A stretch of DNA of 64,000 nt from Deltaproteobacteria bacterium (GCA_020632995.1 JACKEN010000018.1:1-64000), one strand, 5' to 3'. Shown: positions 46,701-55,740, counted from the stretch's first letter. The notes: generated from the sequence alone by a model not told the origin. Made by a program: numbers and translations.

Positions 46701-48329
46701 TCATAGGGACACCGCCGCCCCCGCGATGAGCTGGTAGCCGAGCGGGACGTCGCCGAAGTACGGCCCGGGCACCAGGAGCGCGCCGTCGACCAGGACGAGG
46801 AGCCACTCGGTGGCCACGTAGTCGGCGCTGAGGTCGACCTCCACCCCCTCGAAGTTTGCGCCCGCCGCGTTGCCGACGAGGGACCCCATGGCCGCGACGA
46901 CCCCCCGCACTCGCAGCGCCTCCCCGAAGAACAGCTCTGCCCCGAGCCCGCCGCTCACCAGGCCCGCCGCGTCCGGGGCGAGGGCGGTGACCACGGGTGA
47001 GGACACCATGCTCGCCGCGCCGCCGTTGAAGAACAGGCTGGTGTGGGGGAGGAACGGGGCCAGGCTCACGAACGCGCCGTAGCGCTGCGTGCCCTGGGAG
47101 AGGTTGCCCAGGCCCTCGTCGCCCGACAGGGCGAGGACGAAGGCGTCCAGGCGGAGGTCGTCGGTGAGCCAGACGCGCCCGGTGGCCTGGGCCAGCCAGG
47201 CGCCCAGCTGTACCCGCCCCGACGGATCGAGCACGTCGGTGAGGGCGGCGGCGGCGCGTTCGGCGATGATGCGGGTGAGGGGTCCGGCGTCCGCCTGCAC
47301 CTCGGCCTGTCGCGCCTCGGCCGCCTGGCGGAGGGTCCCGTTGGCGTGCAGCTGGGCTTGCACCGCGCCGAAGCCGTACAGGAACAGCGCGGTGGCCTGC
47401 CACCGGGCCCCGCCGGCCTCGGCCGAGATCCCCGTCCAGCCCAGGGTGCCGCGGGTCTCGGCGTCGTACGCGAAGGTGCCGTCGTTGGTGCCGATCACCA
47501 GCGCGTCCCGGACGCACGCCACCAGCTCGCCGAGCTCCCGGCGGCCCACGTCGTCGGAGGGGTCGCAGACCACGCCCTCCGGCGGGAGGTTGCGGGCGGC
47601 GAAGGCGGCCTCGATGCGCGCCGCGCGGCCCCGGGTGCCCGCGTCGGCCACCACCGGGCCGAGGCCGCCGCGGTCCAGGTAGGCGGCGCCGTGCAAGCGA
47701 ACCTGCGTCCGCCGCGAGAAGCGGTAGGCCAGCTCGGTGGTGAACAGGGGGCTGGTGAAGGTGCCCTTCACCAGCTCTCCGCTCGGAAAGAGGGCTTGCG
47801 CGCGGAGCTGCCAGGGGTGGCTCGGCCAGGCGAGGCCGAGGTCCACGTCGATGAGGAGGCCGAGGGCGTAGGCCGAGAACAGGGCGCCCTCGCCCACGCG
47901 GGTGCGCATCTTCCCCAGGCGCGCCAGCACCACCCCGGTCTCGCCCAGCTGGAGCTCGGCGTAGACCGGGCCGAGGAGCAGGGTGCGTTGCACTTGGTCC
48001 CCGACCGGGCGGCCGTCCAGCCGGGTGCCGTCGTTGGCCAGCTCCAACAGGCCGGTGTCCAGCTCGGCCACCAGGGTCAGGCCGTCGGTCGGGCGGCCTC
48101 GCACCCCGCCCCGCAGGCGGAGCTGGGCGGCCCAGCGGTCGGTGACGGTGTCGTCCGCCACCCCCGGGTAGCGGAGCTGGGACAGGAACACCGACCTCGG
48201 CACCGACTGCCCGAAGAAGCGCTGGTCCGAGGCGGCGGACCACGTCTGGGCCCGGGCCGCCGCAGGGCAGGCGGCGAGGGCCGCGGCCACGAGGAGCACC
48301 CCGCGGGCCCGGGACCAGGAGGATCGCAC
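46701..48329 (-). CDS. Probable outer-membrane beta-barrel protein
   Basis: 542 residues, GTG start, signal peptide about 1-27 ending in Ala-Arg-Ala. The mature protein is rich in alternating strands with aromatic girdles (Leu-Arg-Leu-Arg-Gly-Gly-Val-Arg-Gly and Val-Tyr-Ala-Glu-Leu-Gln-Leu), as in porin-like or FapF-like barrels, and it ends in a hydrophobic strand. Specific family unknown. TAACCT lies exactly 12 bases before the GTG. Confidence 0.65.
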   Translation of the reverse strand: MRSSWSRARGVLLVAAALAACPAAARAQTWSAASDQRFFGQSVPRSVFLSQLRYPGVADDTVTDRWAAQLRLRGGVRGRPTDGLTLVAELDTGLLELANDGTRLDGRPVGDQVQRTLLLGPVYAELQLGETGVVLARLGKMRTRVGEGALFSAYALGLLIDVDLGLAWPSHPWQLRAQALFPSGELVKGTFTSPLFTTELAYRFSRRTQVRLHGAAYLDRGGLGPVVADAGTRGRAARIEAAFAARNLPPEGVVCDPSDDVGRRELGELVACVRDALVIGTNDGTFAYDAETRGTLGWTGISAEAGGARWQATALFLYGFGAVQAQLHANGTLRQAAEARQAEVQADAGPLTRIIAERAAAALTDVLDPSGRVQLGAWLAQATGRVWLTDDLRLDAFVLALSGDEGLGNLSQGTQRYGAFVSLAPFLPHTSLFFNGGAASMVSSPVVTALAPDAAGLVSGGLGAELFFGEALRVRGVVAAMGSLVGNAAGANFEGVEVDLSADYVATEWLLVLVDGALLVPGPYFGDVPLGYQLIAGAAVSL

Positions 48330-48335
48330 GTGGGC

Positions 48336-48341
48336 AGGTTA
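48336..48341 (-). promoter_or_regulatory. -10-like hexamer TAACCT, 12 bases before the start
   Basis: On the reverse strand, TAACCT begins 12 bases before the GTG at 48329, again consistent with a leaderless message. No clear -35. Confidence 0.4.
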
Positions 48342-48411
48342 ACCGCTTTACGCGGCGCGGACAGGTCCGCTACGCCACTGTGACCCGGCGCAATGCGGGG
48401 CCCCACTGCCC

Positions 48412-50241
48412 ATGAAGGTCAAAGACAAGGGAACCCCACCGCAGATGCCCCACCTCCGCGCGCCCGAGCCGGGCGCGGCGGGTTCCGTCGCCCCCGCGCC
48501 GGGGCACGACGTCTTCGGGCGCGGCGAGCCCGCGCCGCACGCCGACGCGGAGGGGCCGCGCGCCTCGCGGGTCGGCCTCGACACCCAGGGCGCGGGCCGC
48601 AACTCGGTCTTCGCGTTCCGGGTGCGCGGCGAGGATCGGGGGGTCGAGGACCTGATCGGCCGGCTGCCGCGGGTGGGGGCGGACTCGATCCACGCCCTGC
48701 TCGCGAAGCTGCCGCTCCAGACCGAGGTGAAGCGGATCATGGCCGCCCAGGCCGCGCCGGGGCCCCGGATCCCGTACCGCCCCTTCGAGGCGATGAAGGC
48801 CGACTTGCCGATGCCGTTCGTCGAGGCGCTCGAGCGCCTGCCGGCCCTGACCGCGCGCTTCAACCCGGTGGAGCTGTACACCGCCGACGACGTCGCGGCG
48901 CTCAAGGAGCGCTTCCTCGACGACTACAAGGCGGGGATCCGCGAGAACCCCCGCTTCGAGTACACCCAGGGGGTGGCGAAGCTCCGGGCCAGCCTGGCCC
49001 GGGACGGCACCAGCCCCGAGGCGATCAAGGCGGAGCTGACCGAGCTGCGGGCGAAGATCGCGGCCCACCCGGTGGCGGAGGGCGACGACCTCGCGGGCCT
49101 GATGAAGCAAGCCGTCCTGCGCAAGCTCGACGACGATCTCTCGACGGTCCTCCTCCTCGAGGGGCTGGAGGGGCGCGAGGAGGGCAAGGTGAAGGCCGCC
49201 CTCACCACCAAGTACGGCGCGGGGGTGGACGACGCCCTCTACGACGCGGCCAAGGTGGTGTTCGGCTACCTGGTCGAGACCCAGGCCCACGCGAGCGAAG
49301 GGAAGAAGGCGAAGGAGGGCGAGGCGGCGCCGGTGCAAGGGAACCTGCCGCCCGCGCTGAGCGCCCACCTGTCGAAGGGCGAGTCGATGAGCGCGGCCGA
49401 GTTCAAGGACGCGGTGGACTGGATGCTCGGCCGCTACTACGCGGCGTACGAGGCCAAGAGCGGCCACGCCTTCCCCGCCGCGCTGAAGTATCGGGTGGAG
49501 CTCGACGACAGCTACTCGGCCATCGACGTGCGCGACAAGTCGTCGGACGGCCCGGTGATCGGCATCCCCGACAAGGCGCGCTCGCCGAAGAAGTACCTCG
49601 AGCTCCTGCGGCACGAGATCGACATGCACGCCCGGCAGTCGATGAACGGGCACTTCATGTTCGGGTTCGCGGGCGGGGCGCTGAAGGTGGACGAAGAGAC
49701 CTGGTACGAGGGGCTCGCCAAGCACAACGAGATCGAGCTGATGCGCGAGATGTTCGGCGACGACTCCCAGCCCACGATGCCGTACTTCACCTTCGCGATC
49801 CGGATGGCGGAGGAGGGCAAGAGCTTCCTCGAGGTCTTCGACGCGATGGCGAAGCTGCGGATGGCCGCCGGATCGAGTGAGAAGCTGGCCCTGTCGAACG
49901 CCTGGAACGCCACCTATCGGGTGTTCCGCGGGCACATCGACACCGCGAACCCCGACGCCTACGCGATGCCCAAGGATCAGGCGTACCTGCGGGGCTGGAT
50001 GCTCCAGGCCCAGCTCTCGGAGCGCGGGCTTTCCCACCTGAACGAGGCGGGAATCGGTCCACTGGACGGGCCCGAGCTCCTTTCTCGCTTTGACTTCGGC
50101 CCGGAGGATCTCATGTTCCCGGACGTGAACCTGACCCAGGCCTGGTTCGAGGAGGTGCTGCGGCCCAAGGCCGAGGCCGAGCTCGCCGCCAAGGCCGAGG
50201 GGGCAGGTGGGGCGCGGCCCGCGCCCGGTCAGGAACCGTGA
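48412..50241 (+). CDS. DUF1704 (tyrosine/MATCAP-type) metallopeptidase
   Basis: 609 residues. HEIDMH places zinc ligands at His401 and His406 with catalytic Glu402. Glu433 in Trp-Tyr-Glu-Gly-Leu-Ala matches the 'EGLA' signature of DUF1704 proteins, whose animal members (MATCAP) are tubulin tyrosine carboxypeptidases. The N-terminal 60 residues are disordered, and residues 70-300 are helical and Glu/Lys-rich. There is no signal peptide. In bacteria the substrate is unknown. It overlaps the rhomboid protease gene (GTGA), an unusual protease pair. Confidence 0.75.
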   Translation: MKVKDKGTPPQMPHLRAPEPGAAGSVAPAPGHDVFGRGEPAPHADAEGPRASRVGLDTQGAGRNSVFAFRVRGEDRGVEDLIGRLPRVGADSIHALLAKLPLQTEVKRIMAAQAAPGPRIPYRPFEAMKADLPMPFVEALERLPALTARFNPVELYTADDVAALKERFLDDYKAGIRENPRFEYTQGVAKLRASLARDGTSPEAIKAELTELRAKIAAHPVAEGDDLAGLMKQAVLRKLDDDLSTVLLLEGLEGREEGKVKAALTTKYGAGVDDALYDAAKVVFGYLVETQAHASEGKKAKEGEAAPVQGNLPPALSAHLSKGESMSAAEFKDAVDWMLGRYYAAYEAKSGHAFPAALKYRVELDDSYSAIDVRDKSSDGPVIGIPDKARSPKKYLELLRHEIDMHARQSMNGHFMFGFAGGALKVDEETWYEGLAKHNEIELMREMFGDDSQPTMPYFTFAIRMAEEGKSFLEVFDAMAKLRMAAGSSEKLALSNAWNATYRVFRGHIDTANPDAYAMPKDQAYLRGWMLQAQLSERGLSHLNEAGIGPLDGPELLSRFDFGPEDLMFPDVNLTQAWFEEVLRPKAEAELAAKAEGAGGARPAPGQEP

Positions 50242-52154
50242 GCCCGGACGAGGACATCCCCGAGACCACTCCCGCCCCGGAGGCGGCCGAGGCGCCCCAG
50301 ACGGTGTTCGTGCACCTGCGCCCCGCGCGCCGGGTGCGCCCGCTGCCGCTCGCCGCGGTGCTGTCGATGGCCGCGCTGGTGCTGACCCAGCTCCTGCCCA
50401 TCCACGTCGCGCAGGGGGACTGGTCGGCGGTGGTGCTCCTGGTGTTCGGCACCCTGGTCGCGCCCCTCGCGTTCCTGGTGTTCCTCTCCCAGGCCCCCGG
50501 CGACCCGGTGCTCGAGCTGGGGCAAGATCGCTTGCGCCTGCCGATCACCACCCGGGCCCAGGAGTACCTGACCTTCCGCTACCGCGACATCCAGTCCCTC
50601 TTCGTGCGGGGCGGGGCGGTGCCCTTCGTGTGGATCGGCACCGAGCTCGGCACCTTCTTGTACCCGGTGAAGGCCTTCGGCTCGCCCGAGGCGGCCCGTC
50701 AGGTCATCGACCTCATCCGCGATCGGGTCGCGGCCAACGCCCCCGACGGCGACGCCCGGCTCGGCCGCTTCGACGCCCAGCAGGCGGTGAGCGACAAGGC
50801 CTACGCCAACCGGATGTGGGGCACGAAGGTGCTCCTCGGCCTGATCCTGCTCGGCTTCGTGGCGGAGTTCCTCGGCGGCGCGATGGACGGCGTCCCCTTC
50901 TCGGTGGCGGGGCTCGGGGCCAACGTGCCCACCCTGGTGATGAAGGGGGAGGTCTACCGCCTGGTGACCTCCAACCTCCTGCACACCGACGTCTTCCACC
51001 TCGTGGTGAACGGGGTCCTGATCGCGGTGCTGGGCAGCATGGTGGAGCGCCTCCTCGGCACCTGGCCCTTCGTCCTCACCGCGCTCCTCGCCGCGGTGCT
51101 CGGCCCGCTCTCGTCTGCGCTGTCGGGCAACGCGACCCTCTCGCTCGGGGCCTCCACCATCGTCTTCGGCCTCCTCGGCCTCTACGGCTTCGTGGCCTAC
51201 CGCTACCGGGGTCGCCTCCCCTTGGGCTTCTCGCCCCCGTTCCGGATGTGGCTCACCCTCGGGCTCATGCTCCTGTTCATGGCCATGGCCCTGCCGGGGG
51301 CGGACTTCGCCGCGCACCTCGGGGGCTTCCTCGCCGGGGTCCTGGTCGCCGCGCCCCTGGTCGACAAGGACCCGGAGCTCCCCCTGCGCCGCGCGCCCGG
51401 CGCGGTGGCCTGGGGGCTCTTGGCCCTCCTCGGGCTGTTCTCGGTCGGCTCGCTCGGCTGGGCTGTGCAAGCAAGCCTGCATGACGACGGGGCCTCGGAG
51501 CTCGCGGTGCTGGAGGACTTCGTGGCCCACCGCACCGTCCCGTCGGAGGTGGGGAACCAGGTGGCGTGGAGCCTGGCCCTGCGCCCGGACGCCACCCCCC
51601 GCCAGCTCGAGCTGGGCGAGACCCTGGCCCGCCGCGCGGTGTCCGAGGCCGAGGGGGACGAGGAGGAGGCCGCGACGAAGGACACCCTCGCCACCCTCCT
51701 GTACCGCGAGGGGCGGCTCGACGAGGCGGTGCGGATGGAGGCGGAGCTCATCCCGATGGGCGAGGCGACCATGCCCACCCAGCTCGCGCGCTTCCTGAAG
51801 GCGCGGCTCGAGAAGCAAGGTATCTTGCGCGACGAGGGCGCGCCGGCGGGCGAGCTCGAGTTCACCACCCGCTACCACGAGGCGCGGGGCTTCGGCCTCG
51901 ACCTCGCCCCGGGGCAGGACCTCGCCAAGGCGCGGACGATCTGGCTCCTGGTGGAGCGGGCGGGCACCCTGGAGGGCCTGGTGCGGCTTGGGCTCGGTGC
52001 GAACACGTCGACCGAGAAGACGCTGTGGCTGCGGAGCCTGGGCATCGAGCCGGTGTGGCTGGAGGGGGTGACCTTCCGGCTTGCGTGGGTGCAGGCGGGG
52101 CAGGCGGAGGCCAAGGGCTGGCTGATGCGCAAGGACGTGCTGGCGCTGCCTTAG
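50238..52154 (+). CDS. Rhomboid-family intramembrane serine protease with C-terminal domain
   Basis: 638 residues, GTG start. Two membrane helices precede a PH-like soluble segment (about 95-175). A six-helix rhomboid core (about 195-385) carries the catalytic Ser306 in Gly-Ala-Ser-Thr-Ile-Val-Phe-Gly and His360 in Ala-His-Leu-Gly-Gly-Phe. After one more helix (about 395-415), a soluble helical, TPR-like C-terminal domain runs to the end. It would cleave membrane proteins within the bilayer. It is coupled to the DUF1704 gene by a four-base overlap. The repeat array starts immediately after its stop. Confidence 0.85.
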   Translation: MSPDEDIPETTPAPEAAEAPQTVFVHLRPARRVRPLPLAAVLSMAALVLTQLLPIHVAQGDWSAVVLLVFGTLVAPLAFLVFLSQAPGDPVLELGQDRLRLPITTRAQEYLTFRYRDIQSLFVRGGAVPFVWIGTELGTFLYPVKAFGSPEAARQVIDLIRDRVAANAPDGDARLGRFDAQQAVSDKAYANRMWGTKVLLGLILLGFVAEFLGGAMDGVPFSVAGLGANVPTLVMKGEVYRLVTSNLLHTDVFHLVVNGVLIAVLGSMVERLLGTWPFVLTALLAAVLGPLSSALSGNATLSLGASTIVFGLLGLYGFVAYRYRGRLPLGFSPPFRMWLTLGLMLLFMAMALPGADFAAHLGGFLAGVLVAAPLVDKDPELPLRRAPGAVAWGLLALLGLFSVGSLGWAVQASLHDDGASELAVLEDFVAHRTVPSEVGNQVAWSLALRPDATPRQLELGETLARRAVSEAEGDEEEAATKDTLATLLYREGRLDEAVRMEAELIPMGEATMPTQLARFLKARLEKQGILRDEGAPAGELEFTTRYHEARGFGLDLAPGQDLAKARTIWLLVERAGTLEGLVRLGLGANTSTEKTLWLRSLGIEPVWLEGVTFRLAWVQAGQAEAKGWLMRKDVLALP

Positions 52155-52168
52155 CTTGCCCTGGGCGG

Positions 52169-53384
52169 GGCGGAGGTGACTCGACGCTTCGCTTCCGGGC
52201 CCGAGGCCTTCCCTCTCCGGGGGACCGGCGATAGGGGGCGCTTTGGCTTTGATCGGCGGTGATCCGCCTTCTTGGGGGCCCCGCGGGCTTTGGCTTCGAG
52301 CGGCCGTGGTAGTGCCCCAAAGTCCCCCTCCGTGGGAAGGCCTCGGCCCCTCCCGCTTCGCTCGCGTGGGTGTCCGCCGGAGGCGCTTCTTGGCACTCGA
52401 AGCGGCGGGTGGAGGTGGTTCGACGCGCTTCGCTTCCGGGCCCGAGCGGCTGGCGGAGACTCGATGCTGCGCCTCCAGGCCCGAGCGGCCGGCGGAGGTG
52501 TTTCGACGCTTCGCTTCCGGGCCCGAGGCCTTCCCTCTCCGGGGGACCGGCGTTAGGGGCGCTTTGGCTTTGATCGGCGGTGATCCGCCTTCTTGGGGAG
52601 CGGCCGTGGTAGTGCCCCAAAGTCCCCTCCGTGGGGAGGCCTCGGCCCCTCCGCTTCGCTCGCGTGGGTGCCCGCCAGGGGCACGCAGGTCTTGGCTTCG
52701 AGCTGCGGGCGGAGGTGGTGCGACGCCTCGCTTCCGGGCCCGAGCGGCTGGCGGAGGTGACTCGATGCTGCGCCTCCAGGCCCGCGAGGCCGGCGGAGGT
52801 GGTTCGACGCTTCGCTTCCGGGCCCCTTCCCTCTCCGGGGGACCGGCGTTAGGGGGCCCTTTCGCGTTGATCGGCGGTGATCCGCCTTCTTGGGGGCCCC
52901 GCGGGCTTTGGCTTCGAGCGGCCGTGGTAGTGCCCCAAAGTCCCCCTCCGTGGGAAGGCCTCGGCCCCTCCCGCTTCGCTCGCGTTCCGCCGGAGCTTGG
53001 GCACAGGTCCCTAACTTCGAGCGGCGGGTGGAGGTGGTTCGACGCTTCGCTTCCGGGCCCGAGCGGCTGGCGGAGGTGACTCGATGCTGCGCCTCCAGGC
53101 CCGAGAGGCCGGCGGAGGTGGTGCGACGCTCCGCTTCCGGGCCCGAGGCCTTCCCTCTCCGGGGGACCGGCGTTAGGGGGCCCTTTCGCGTTGATCGGCG
53201 GTGATCCGCCTTCTTGGGGGCCCCGCGGGCTTTGGCTTCGAGCGGCCGTGGTAGTGCCCCAAAGTCCCCCTCCGTGGGAAGGCCTCGGCCCCTCCCGCTT
53301 CGCTCGCTTGGGTGCCCGCCGGAGGCGGCGGGCACGCAGGTCTTGGCTACGACCGGCGGGCGGAGGTGGTTCGATGCTCGAGGA
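52169..53384. repeat. Higher-order repeat array (four 296-324-bp units), no gene
   Basis: The 1.3-kb gap 52155-53482 holds no convincing gene. It contains four copies of a roughly 200-bp core starting at 52209, 52531, 52827 and 53151, spaced 322, 296 and 324 bp. Each core begins TTCCCTCTCCGGGGGACCGG, contains the small hairpin GGCGGTGATCCGCC (52255-52268 in copy 1), and runs to a CGCTTCGCTCGC segment. Between cores are three related 39-42-bp monomers in an A-B-A' order, each starting GGCGGAGGTG. Copy 2 has a 21-bp deletion and several single-base losses, so no frame is kept. The region has no iterated-palindrome copy. An inverted, diverged copy lies at 63420-63660. Confidence 0.85.
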
Positions 53385-53482
53385 CGCCGAACGGTTCGGA
53401 GTGAGGATTGGGTCGCTCAAGCCGCAGAGCCCCAAAGACCAGATTGGCCTGGTCGACGCCGGAGGTTGGTGTGGGGCGGGGA

Positions 53483-54016
53483 TCAGGGGAGGAAGTCGAG
53501 GTCGGGGACGCGGGTGGTGGAGAGCAGGTCGGCGGTGCCGCCGTCCACCAGGTCCATCGTGTCGCCGCGGGGGAGGGCGTCGTACTGGCGGCGGAGCGCG
53601 TTGAGGATCACGAGCTCCGGTGACACCACCGGGTGCACGGCGCAGCGGGCCGCCGCCGCCACCTCGCGCACCGCCACCTCGTCGGAGGGGTCGGCCATGG
53701 CGAGGGTGAGCTCGCCCTTCTTCAGGGCGAGGGGGAAGACGGTGTGGAGGAGGGCGAGGTCGACCGGCACCCGGCGGCGCACCGCCTCGGGCACCGTGGG
53801 GATGCGCTCGACCGCGGGGACCCCCAGCTGATCGCTGAGGAAGCGCGCCAGCTCGTCCTCGGCCAGGTACCCGAGGAGGACCAGGGTGGAGCCCACGCGG
53901 CGGCCGTGCTGCTGCTGGGCCCTCAGGGCCTCGGCCAGCTGGTCCCCGGTGACGCGCCCCTGGGTGACCAGCATCTCGCCGATCGGTCTGCGTCGGGGTG
54001 TGCGCGCGGCCTGCAT
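53483..54016 (-). CDS. Stand-alone MshEN domain protein, paralogue of the one at 29592
   Basis: 177 residues. Two tandem 24-residue MshEN motifs occur at about residues 11-34 and 40-63. The second keeps Arg, Gly, Leu6, Leu17, Leu21 and Gln24, with Val for Leu at position 2. The first has Pro-Ile in place of Arg-Leu at positions 1-2, so only one half-site may bind c-di-GMP fully. The later part shares Leu-Ala-Met-Ala-Asp-Pro-Ser-Asp-Glu with the protein at 29592-30119. No ATPase domain. It is divergent from the MalT-like regulator across 71 bases. Confidence 0.8.
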   Translation of the reverse strand: MQAARTPRRRPIGEMLVTQGRVTGDQLAEALRAQQQHGRRVGSTLVLLGYLAEDELARFLSDQLGVPAVERIPTVPEAVRRRVPVDLALLHTVFPLALKKGELTLAMADPSDEVAVREVAAAARCAVHPVVSPELVILNALRRQYDALPRGDTMDLVDGGTADLLSTTRVPDLDFLP

Positions 54017-54075
54017 GTCAGGGACGGTCGACGGGTTTCGGGCAAATGTGAGGGACGCCGGGTGCGGTTCCTGGG

Positions 54076-54081
54076 TACCCT
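54076..54081 (+). promoter_or_regulatory. -10-like hexamer TACCCT, 12 bases before the start
   Basis: It lies exactly 12 bases before the ATG of the MalT-like regulator; a -35 is not clear. Same arrangement as at 18840, 48336 and 58112. Confidence 0.4.
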
Positions 54082-54087
54082 CGGCCG

Positions 54088-55590
54088 ATGCCCGGGCGCG
54101 TCGTGCCGTTCCCGCCCCGGGCTACGGGGCAGCCTCGGGCCGGGCTGAGCCTGGGGCGGCTGGTCGCGCCGCCGCGTCCCGCCGGGGCCCTCCCGCGGGC
54201 GGCCGCGGTCGAGGGCCTGGAGGCGGGGCTGTGGCGGAAGCTCACCCAGGTTGTGGCGCCGCCGGGCTCGGGGAAGACCTCTCTGTTGGCCGCGTGGCTG
54301 CAGCAGACCCGGTGGCCGGCCGGGTGGCTGAGCGTGGACCTCGCCGATCGGGCGCCCGGGCGCGGCCTGGGGCACCTGTTGGCGGCGGCGGGGCGCGCGG
54401 TGCCCGAGGTCGGGGCCTCCGCCGAGGCGCTGGCGCGGGTCCCCGGCCCCTACGTGCCGGAGGTGGTGCTGGCCGAGGCCCTGGTGGCGCCGCTGCTGAC
54501 CACCGGCGCCCGGGCGGTGCTGGTCCTGGACGACGTGCATCACCTCGCGGGGAGCCCGCTCGCGCCCGCCCTGGCCTGGCTGGTGCGGCGCGCCCCGCCC
54601 GGCCTGCACCTTCTGGTCTCGGCCCCTGAGGCGCAGGCCTGGTTGCAGGAAGGCCTCGGGCGCGGGGAGGCCACCACGGTGGGCCCCGATGCGCTCGCCC
54701 TCGGCGCGGAGGAGGCGGTGCGCCTGGGCGCGCCCCCGGACGAGGCCGACGCGGTGGTGGCGGCGTCCGAGGGTCGGATCCTGTGGGCGCGGGTGGCGCT
54801 GGCTGGGGGCTGGGCGGACGGGGTGCGGGACGTGCGGGGCTGGGCCGACGCGTGGCGGCGCGGGTTCGGGCCCGAGCTGGCCGCGGTGCTGACCGCGGCG
54901 GCGGGGGCGACCCGGCTGTGCGCGGCGGGCCTCGCGGGGGGGCCGGAGCAGCCCGAGATGCAAGAGAGGTTGCGACGGCTCGCGGAGCGCGGGGCCCTCC
55001 TACCGCGGGACGGTCATGGGGAGTGGTACGCGCTCCACCCCGAGCTCCGGGAGGCCCTGGGTGGGGTGGGGGAGGCGGCGGAGCCGACGGTGGCGCTCGC
55101 GGGCGAGGTGAGCCCCGCGGTGGCGGCGGGGGAGGCCTCGCTCGCTCGGGGTGCGCTGGAGGACGCGCAGGTCAGCCTGCAGGACGCGCAGGAGGCCTTG
55201 CGGGGCTACGAGGGGTCCGGGTGGGAGGCGGGGGTGGCGACCCTCGCCGCGGGGGTGGCCCTCGCCGCGGGCGATGACGCGCTCGGGCCGGCCGACCGGG
55301 CGCTGGCCTGCCTCGACGCCTGCCCCGACCCCGCGCTCCGACCAGTGGCGGAGGCCCGGTGGGCGCAGGCGTGGGCGGGCGCGCAGGCGGCCCCCGACGA
55401 CCGGCCGGACGGGCTGTCGGGCCGGGAGACGGCGGTGCTCGCGGGGGCCCGGGCGGGGGAGACCGATCAGGCGATCGCCGCCCGGCTTGGAATCGCGCTG
55501 GCCACGGTGAAGGTCACCTTGCACGAGCTGGCGCTGCGCCTCGAGGTGGAGGGCCGCCTGGGGTTGGTGCGCGGGGCCGGCCGGCCCTGA
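54088..55590 (+). CDS. MalT-like STAND ATPase / LuxR-type regulator
   Basis: 500 residues. The NTPase domain begins at about 50 with Walker A Ala-Pro-Pro-Gly-Ser-Gly-Lys63-Thr and Walker B Val-Leu-Val-Leu-Asp-Asp-Val-His-His. A helical middle part follows (about 230-420), shorter than in typical MalT. The C-terminal LuxR helix-turn-helix (about 443-490) shows Leu-Ser-Gly-Arg-Glu-Thr-Ala-Val-Leu and Ala-Arg-Leu-Gly-Ile-Ala-Leu-Ala-Thr-Val-Lys-Val. It would be a signal-switched activator; targets may include the divergent MshEN gene or lon. Two iterated palindromes overlap its codons at 55167 and 55188. Confidence 0.8.
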   Translation: MPGRVVPFPPRATGQPRAGLSLGRLVAPPRPAGALPRAAAVEGLEAGLWRKLTQVVAPPGSGKTSLLAAWLQQTRWPAGWLSVDLADRAPGRGLGHLLAAAGRAVPEVGASAEALARVPGPYVPEVVLAEALVAPLLTTGARAVLVLDDVHHLAGSPLAPALAWLVRRAPPGLHLLVSAPEAQAWLQEGLGRGEATTVGPDALALGAEEAVRLGAPPDEADAVVAASEGRILWARVALAGGWADGVRDVRGWADAWRRGFGPELAAVLTAAAGATRLCAAGLAGGPEQPEMQERLRRLAERGALLPRDGHGEWYALHPELREALGGVGEAAEPTVALAGEVSPAVAAGEASLARGALEDAQVSLQDAQEALRGYEGSGWEAGVATLAAGVALAAGDDALGPADRALACLDACPDPALRPVAEARWAQAWAGAQAAPDDRPDGLSGRETAVLAGARAGETDQAIAARLGIALATVKVTLHELALRLEVEGRLGLVRGAGRP

Positions 55591-55689
55591 CGGCGACGCA
55601 ACACCTGATTGGCGTGAGATATTCCTCATCGATGCAGGTCTCGTTGCGGCCAAAAGCGCCCTGATGACCGATGCTTGCGCGCTCGGCCA

Positions 55690-55705
55690 GCGGACCGCGG
55701 TCCGC
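55690..55705. promoter_or_regulatory. Perfect 16-bp palindrome before lon
   Basis: GCGGACCGCGGTCCGC is perfectly self-complementary and lies 36 bases before the lon start, immediately followed by TTGACG (55706-55711), which resembles a -35 hexamer. This is a likely regulator site for lon. It does not match CIRCE or the sigma-32 consensus. Confidence 0.45.
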
Positions 55706-55740
55706 TTGACGGTGCGGTGGCCGGTGCTTGTCCGTGAGGG

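Noticed and set aside
52169..53384. CRISPR array
   Set aside because: Repeats are hundreds of bases long with nested monomers, spacers are not unique, and no cas genes are nearby.
52169..53384. A translated repeat protein built from 14-residue units (the 42-bp monomer is 14 codons)
   Set aside because: Some monomers stay in frame, but unit spacings (322, 296, 324) and single-base losses in the C-runs shift frame between copies, and stops occur in each candidate frame.
50229..53435. Reverse-strand open frame of over 1000 codons through the repeat array
   Set aside because: It covers the rhomboid gene antisense and the array. Indels of one or two bases between array copies break any shared frame, so there is no sign of selection for coding.
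55670..55740. Sigma-32 heat-shock promoter before lon
   Set aside because: CTTGAC is present, but there is no CCCCAT-like -10 at the right distance; the palindrome at 55690 is the better-supported element.
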